A stretch of 15,465 nucleotides of DNA from Flavobacteriaceae bacterium (GTDB lineage Bacteria > Bacteroidota > Bacteroidia > Flavobacteriales > Flavobacteriaceae). The position numbers and the translations under genes were made by a program. Positions 14,305 through 15,465 of this stretch are shown here, one piece after another. The notes beneath the pieces were generated by a model that was given only the letters and a program-made list of their open reading frames with translations, was not told where the DNA came from and made no database searches. The stretch spans positions 1 to 15,465 of the forward strand of contig VMCW01000208.1 in assembly GCA_008081175.1 (NCBI GenBank). Direction: 5' to 3'. Within the stretch, counting starts at the first letter, position 1, and each line of letters opens with the position of its first letter.

Positions 14305-15465
14305 TTAGAATGTAAGCTTGATACTTCCACCATATCTCTTAGCACTTGGTCCGTTAAGGAAGTCAAATCCTCTACCATTTCCGATACCTACCCCTGCAAT
14401 GTTTGGATCAAAGTTTGTTCCATCAGGAGTATTCCAAGCATTGTATGCTAAGTTAAATCCAGAAGCTGTAAGTGAAATACTACCAAAAGGTGTGTTTTCA
14501 ATTAAGCTTTTAGGCAAACTGTAAGAAAGAGAAACTTCTCCCAATCTCCAGTGGCTTGCATCATATACTAACATTTCGTCAGAACCGTAAAGAACGTTAC
14601 TGAAGTAATATGTTGAGTTATTAATCATTTTAGTGTTGGGTTGTCCACTTGAATTTACACCTGGTAAAATAAAGCTCAACTCACGATCTAAAGTATCTGT
14701 TGATAACCCTCTTCCTAATAGCGTAGCTACTGTATAGGTAAAGATATCTCCACCTTGTTGGTAGTTGAAAAGGAAGTTAAAGCTCAATCCTTTATAGGAA
14801 ATCGTATTACTAATGTTCGCAATCCAGTCTGGGTTTGCGTCACCAATAATTGAAGGGTCAAAAGTAATATCGTAGCTACCTTGGTTGTTTACCACAGGAT
14901 CACCACCGCCTACCCAGCGTGAATTCTCGATGCTTCCTCCATAACGTGTGTTTGAAGAACCTATGATTGAACCTAGAGATTCTCCTGGAATAGCAGCATT
15001 ACCTAAAGTACCAAATCCTGCATAAACAATGCGATCTGTATCTTCACCTAAGTCAACAACAATTGCATCGTTGGTAGACCAGTTTAAAGCGGTTGTCCAG
15101 TTAAATCCGTCCATGCTCTGGAACCAGTCCATAGAAAGATCAACTTCAACTCCTTTGTTTTCAATTAAACCAATGTTGGTTTGCGTTGAAGTATAACCCG
15201 TAGAAGGGTCAAGAGGTCTGTTGATGATCAAGTCATTCGTCTTTTTGTTATATAAAGAAAGGTCCAAGCTTACTCTGTTGTTGAAAAAACGACCTTCAAC
15301 ACCCACTTCAATCTCGTCGATACGCTCTGGTTTTAAGCTGGGGTTACCCAATACAGAACCAGAAGTATTTGAGATTACATAGTTTCCGTTTTTAATGAAC
15401 GATTGAGTGTCTAAGTTAAGCGTCGCTGCAATAGGATACCCAAATGGGAAGTTTGCAGAAGTTCC
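14305..15465 (-). CDS. SusC/RagA-family TonB-dependent outer-membrane transporter (partial, N-terminus cut)
   Basis: The frame is open to the window end; 386 C-terminal residues of a protein that usually exceeds 950 are present, so the signal peptide, carboxypeptidase-like domain, plug and first barrel strands are outside. The visible part is the last portion of the 22-strand barrel. The start reads GTSANFPFGYPIAATLNLDT and then VLGNPSLKPERIDEIEVGVE, the NPxLKPE motif found in nearly all SusC proteins, followed by YNKKTNDLIINRPL and ending in YGGSIKLTF with terminal phenylalanine. With SusD it forms the pedal-bin import complex powered by TonB-ExbBD. The stop is 18 bases before the susD start. 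No internal ATG should be taken as the start. Confidence 0.95.
   Translation of the reverse strand, partial: GTSANFPFGYPIAATLNLDTQSFIKNGNYVISNTSGSVLGNPSLKPERIDEIEVGVEGRFFNNRVSLDLSLYNKKTNDLIINRPLDPSTGYTSTQTNIGLIENKGVEVDLSMDWFQSMDGFNWTTALNWSTNDAIVVDLGEDTDRIVYAGFGTLGNAAIPGESLGSIIGSSNTRYGGSIENSRWVGGGDPVVNNQGSYDITFDPSIIGDANPDWIANISNTISYKGLSFNFLFNYQQGGDIFTYTVATLLGRGLSTDTLDRELSFILPGVNSSGQPNTKMINNSTYYFSNVLYGSDEMLVYDASHWRLGEVSLSYSLPKSLIENTPFGSISLTASGFNLAYNAWNTPDGTNFDPNIAGVGIGNGRGFDFLNGPSAKRYGGSIKLTF

Noticed and set aside
15349..15351. Start of a 348-codon gene at 15351
   Set aside because: The codon is an internal TTG (leucine) in the conserved NPSLKPE region; the frame continues to the window end as a SusC-like barrel.
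1..15465. CRISPR arrays, tRNA genes, insertion sequences, toxin-antitoxin or phage-defence genes
   Set aside because: I saw no regular direct repeats, cloverleaf sequences, transposase motifs or defence-type domains; all long frames are accounted for by the genes listed.

Overview
The window looks like chromosome of a Bacteroidota bacterium, most likely a member of the Flavobacteriaceae (probably marine or otherwise free-living). The grounds are a PorT-type gliding/type IX secretion protein beside ubiE, a lipoprotein member of the BamA/TamA family (TamL), a SusC/SusD pair, lipoprotein signals followed by acidic residues, almost no Shine-Dalgarno sequences, and repeated TAnnTTTG (-7) promoter boxes. 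Most of the DNA is A+T-rich and densely packed; the largest gene-free gap is about 100 bases, and I see no tRNA, rRNA, CRISPR array, insertion sequence or integrase.

Layout. (1) 1-4467, minus strand: tamL, fbaA (class II aldolase) and the 5' part of accD (cut by the window start), in that transcription order. (2) 4505-5224, plus: a TrmH/SpoU-type RNA methyltransferase, divergent from tamL and convergent with no gap onto porT. (3) 5225-6683, minus: ubiE then porT, overlapping by 17 bases. (4) 6783-9621, plus: trkA-trkH potassium uptake pair separated by one base, ending with no gap against (5) 9622-11656, minus: rlmB then rarA. (6) 11712-15465, minus: susC-like (cut by the window end), susD-like and a third lipoprotein gene, closed by a strong rho-independent terminator.

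How the genes fit together. Regions 1-3 are housekeeping with an envelope theme: TamL (outer-membrane assembly/homeostasis), PorT (type IX secretion), AccD (first step of fatty acid synthesis) and UbiE (menaquinone), with an RNA methyltransferase between them. Regions 4-5 are potassium homeostasis, 23S rRNA modification and replication-fork maintenance. Region 6 is the only accessory-looking part: an outer-membrane TonB-dependent uptake complex (SusC channel, SusD lid) with a small predicted surface lipoprotein carrying a DSYGDGW motif. Its substrate cannot be told from the window, because no hydrolase, peptidase or regulator is encoded here.

I did not find a convincing new biological system. 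The points most worth a second look are the AccD that has lost all four zinc-ribbon cysteines, the DSYGDGW lipoprotein, the tamL/methyltransferase/porT/ubiE cluster, and two convergent gene pairs whose stop codons abut exactly.
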